A DNA stretch of 6,944 nt from Candidatus Parcubacteria bacterium (lineage in GTDB: Bacteria; Patescibacteriota; Minisyncoccia; Phycocordibacterales; GCA-2747955): positions 1-6,944 of the forward strand of contig JALVSO010000077.1 in the NCBI GenBank assembly GCA_027024305.1. The letters run 5' to 3'. The position numbers and the translations under genes were made by a program. This document shows, piece after piece, positions 5,585-6,944 of the stretch. Below the pieces are notes generated by a model. It worked only from the letters and a program-made list of their open reading frames with translations. It was not told the origin of the DNA and made no database searches. The number at the start of each line of letters is the position of its first letter. Position 1 is the stretch's first letter.

Positions 5585-5992
5585 ATGAAAAATAATAAAA
5601 ATAAAACTTTTCATGTTAAAAAGTTTGATTTGTGAAACGAAGAAAAAAAGAAAATAAATGATAAAAATATTGAAAAAATTAAATTTAGTGAAAGAGAAAT
5701 TTGATGAATTTCTGTTGATGTAAATATTGGCTATGAGGAGGATGGGAAAAACATGGCTTTTGAAAGACCGGTTTTAGTCTTGAAAAAGTTTAATAAAGAA
5801 ATGGCTTTTGTTTTACCTATGACTTCAATAGAAAAGGATGGAAAATATTATTTTAATTTGAATAAAGATTCCTCGGTTATTTTATCCCAGGGGGGGCTGG
5901 TAAGTTCAAAAAGATTTTTAAGAAGAATTAGAAAAATAGGAAACAAAACTTTTGAAGAAATTAAAAATAGATTTTTTGGGATTTTGAAATAA
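5585..5992 (+). CDS. PemK/MazF-like toxin family protein (three UGA read as Trp)
   Basis: With UGA as Trp the frame gives 135 residues, crossing UGA at codons 17, 40 and 41. It reads FDL, Trp, NEEKKK, an N-terminal helical extension, then SEREI, Trp, Trp, ISVDVNIGYEEDGK and FERPVLVLKKFN, then the FVLPMTS strand. This matches the CPR version of the MazF/PemK mRNA endoribonuclease fold, where EIWW opens the SH3-like barrel. Arg61 (RPVLVL) and Thr80 (LPMTS) correspond to MazF catalytic residues. A departure is LSQGGLVSSKR at 100-110, where the usual form is LSQ[IV][RK]; a seven-G run (5890-5896) codes for this spot. No antitoxin gene is adjacent. Starting at ATG 5753 would delete the first strand. 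Whether it is an active toxin is unknown. Confidence 0.8.
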
Positions 5993-6000
5993 TTTTTATA

Positions 6001-6030
6001 AAAAAACGAAAACCCCCGAAGGGGTTTTCT
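6001..6030. terminator. Bidirectional intrinsic terminator after the mazF-like gene
   Basis: GAAAACCCC (6008-6016) pairs with GGGGTTTTC (6021-6029) around CGAA. On the + strand the T-run is TTTTCT; on the - strand the stem is followed by GTTTTTTT, so it should act in both directions. It starts 16 bases after the stop codon. Confidence 0.8.
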
Positions 6031-6130
6031 CAAGTGCCTAGTGGCAATATATGACTGTATTCTATACTCATTTGGTGAAAAAGTCAAATTAAAATACCTG
6101 CGTTTAAGAATTAAGAATCAAGAAAAGAAT

Positions 6131-6178
6131 AAGGCGGGAAATTTGTTCGCCTTGGCGAACAAATTTCCCGCTTTTTCT
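6131..6178 (+). terminator. Long 18-bp perfect terminator hairpin
   Basis: GCGGGAAATTTGTTCGCC (6134-6151) is exactly complementary to GGCGAACAAATTTCCCGC (6154-6171), followed by TTTTTCTTTT. The + strand T-run makes it a strong + terminator. It comes about 100 bp after the terminator at 6001-6030, so what it terminates is unclear. Confidence 0.8.
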
Positions 6179-6188
6179 TTTGAGCTGT

Positions 6189-6194
6189 TATAAT
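6189..6194 (+). promoter_or_regulatory. -10 box of the gene at 6201
   Basis: TATAAT ends 7 nt before the ATG at 6201, the distance expected if transcription begins on the start codon itself. The -35 region would overlap the 3' arm of the 6131-6178 hairpin and shows no consensus. Confidence 0.5.
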
Positions 6195-6200
6195 GATTTT

Positions 6201-6944
6201 ATGAGAAAGGGTAGATTTTTTGTTTTGATTGTTTTTGTTGTTTCTGTTCTTTTGTTTTGATTTTGAAAAAATGATTTTAAACAAAATAAAGTCGTTCCGG
6301 AATTTGAAAGGAAGTTAGATGCTGTTGTTTTGTCAATTGATAGTGAAGCCAAAGATAAGGACAATTCCTTTTTTAAAAGCCACCAAAATTTAATTGAAGC
6401 TTTGCCGGAAAAAACAAAAATTTATCTTTTGGGGCAGAATAAAGACTTAAAAAAGTATCTTCAAGAATTTTCCGATAGAAAAATAATACCCCTTGAAATT
6501 GCAAAAATAAACTTTTGGATACAGGATAGTTTTGAGGTTTTGAATGGTGAGGAAATTTTGATTCCGGCTAAAAGATACCCGGTTTTTAATCCAAAACTTT
6601 CTTTTTCTATTTTAGAAAAAATCAGACCGAAAATCATAGAAACTCCTTTCTATTTTGAGGGTGGAAATATGACCATTGCTCGTCTGCCGAATAATCAAGT
6701 GGTTGTCTTTTTGGGTTTTGGATCTGTTTTAAAAACCATCAAAAATATGCCGGAAAACTTAAAAGAAGGTAAAAGTAAAAACGAGCTTATAAAAATAACA
6801 AAAAAGGAAATTGAGAATTTTTTTAAAAAATATGGTTTAAAGGTTATTTTTTTGGGTCAAGCCCATTATTGGTCGGAAAAGCCTTTTAGTTCGAAGAAGA
6901 GATTGGGAGTAATTAGGGTAGTAAAAGAGGGATATTATGCTAAA
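6201..6944 (+). CDS. Membrane-anchored deiminase-like (guanidino-modifying superfamily) protein, 3'-truncated; two UGA read as Trp
   Basis: The frame is open for 248 codons to the window end. It contains UGA at codons 20 and 22, so the standard code would stop it within the signal anchor. Residues 6-22 are a hydrophobic segment ending in FWFW after MRKGR, so the protein is probably anchored with its domain outside. The domain has NFWIQDSFEVLNGEEI (104-119) and, after a spacer, FYFEGGN (150-156). A W-x-Q-D motif followed by EGGN resembles arginine-modifying enzymes: protein-arginine deiminase and agmatine deiminase, where the Asp and Glu are near the active site. The catalytic His and Cys expected further on are not visible or lie past the window. 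AHYWSEKP (228-235) is the last notable motif. The family assignment is moderate and the substrate is unknown. Two other Trp are UGG. Confidence 0.55.

Noticed and set aside
5633..5707. Glycine (code 25) as the meaning of UGA
   Set aside because: It would turn the EIWW and W-x-A-W family motifs into EIGG and G-x-A-W. Considered seriously because it is the known CPR reassignment, but the motif evidence favours Trp.
2199..5992. Multiple pseudogenes or frameshifts instead of recoding
   Set aside because: Every break is a UGA in the same frame, never TAA, TAG or an indel, and the joined proteins have family motifs running across the breaks, with promoters and terminators at the outer ends.
4201..6266. 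Selenocysteine as the meaning of UGA
   Set aside because: There are too many UGAs, in tandem and at aromatic positions, including one directly before the TAG at 5511. No SECIS-like hairpin is seen after the sites.
1..6944. Phage or plasmid origin to explain the altered code
   Set aside because: thiI and rplU are chromosomal housekeeping genes and no phage or plasmid genes are seen.

Overview
This AT-rich window looks like a chromosomal piece of a Patescibacteria (CPR) bacterium, probably of the Parcubacteria/Paceibacteria side. The reasons are small single genes, a membrane-anchored DsbA-like protein, a PemK/MazF-like protein with the long N-terminal extension I associate with CPR, and compact spacers with TATAAT boxes almost touching start codons. 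All genes lie on the + strand. The placement is inferred from gene style; no rRNA or marker set is present.

The central observation is the genetic code. Five of the nine genes stay open only if UGA is a sense codon: there are 12 in-frame UGAs (first bases 2328, 2409, 4201, 4605, 5316, 5493, 5508, 5633, 5702, 5705, 6258, 6264). All eight complete gene ends use TAA or TAG. UGA falls where tryptophan is expected: the EIWW motif of the MazF-like protein and the WxxW near the end of the DUF5946 protein. I therefore read UGA as Trp (table 4 style), not as Gly (table 25), the reassignment well known in Gracilibacteria and Absconditabacteria. UGG is also used for Trp (11 codons seen).

Layout: 1-1002, 3' part of a ThiI-type tRNA 4-thiouridine synthase. 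1011-1342, a non-coding foldback element with 27-bp terminal inverted repeats, degenerate 65-bp repeats and an internal perfect 17-bp inverted repeat. 1458-2744, a two-gene unit of a membrane-anchored DsbA-like thiol oxidoreductase and a small membrane protein with a GCVAC motif. 2810-3124, rplU (L21) alone with its own terminator. 3305-3604, a CsoR/RcnR-family regulator with altered metal ligands. 3754-4266, a DUF5946 protein. 4413-5513, a secreted protein with a DNDCDG metal-binding-like loop. 5585-5992, a MazF-like toxin without an adjacent antitoxin. 6201-6944 (cut by the window end), a membrane-anchored protein resembling protein-arginine/agmatine deiminases.

The genes do not form one pathway. 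The clearest functional link is the DsbA/membrane-protein pair (extracytoplasmic thiol chemistry), which may serve Cys-containing exported proteins such as the one at 4413. Most other genes appear to be single transcription units with a TATAAT box 3-15 nt before the ATG and, in several cases, an intrinsic terminator after the stop, suggesting widespread very short-leader or leaderless transcripts.
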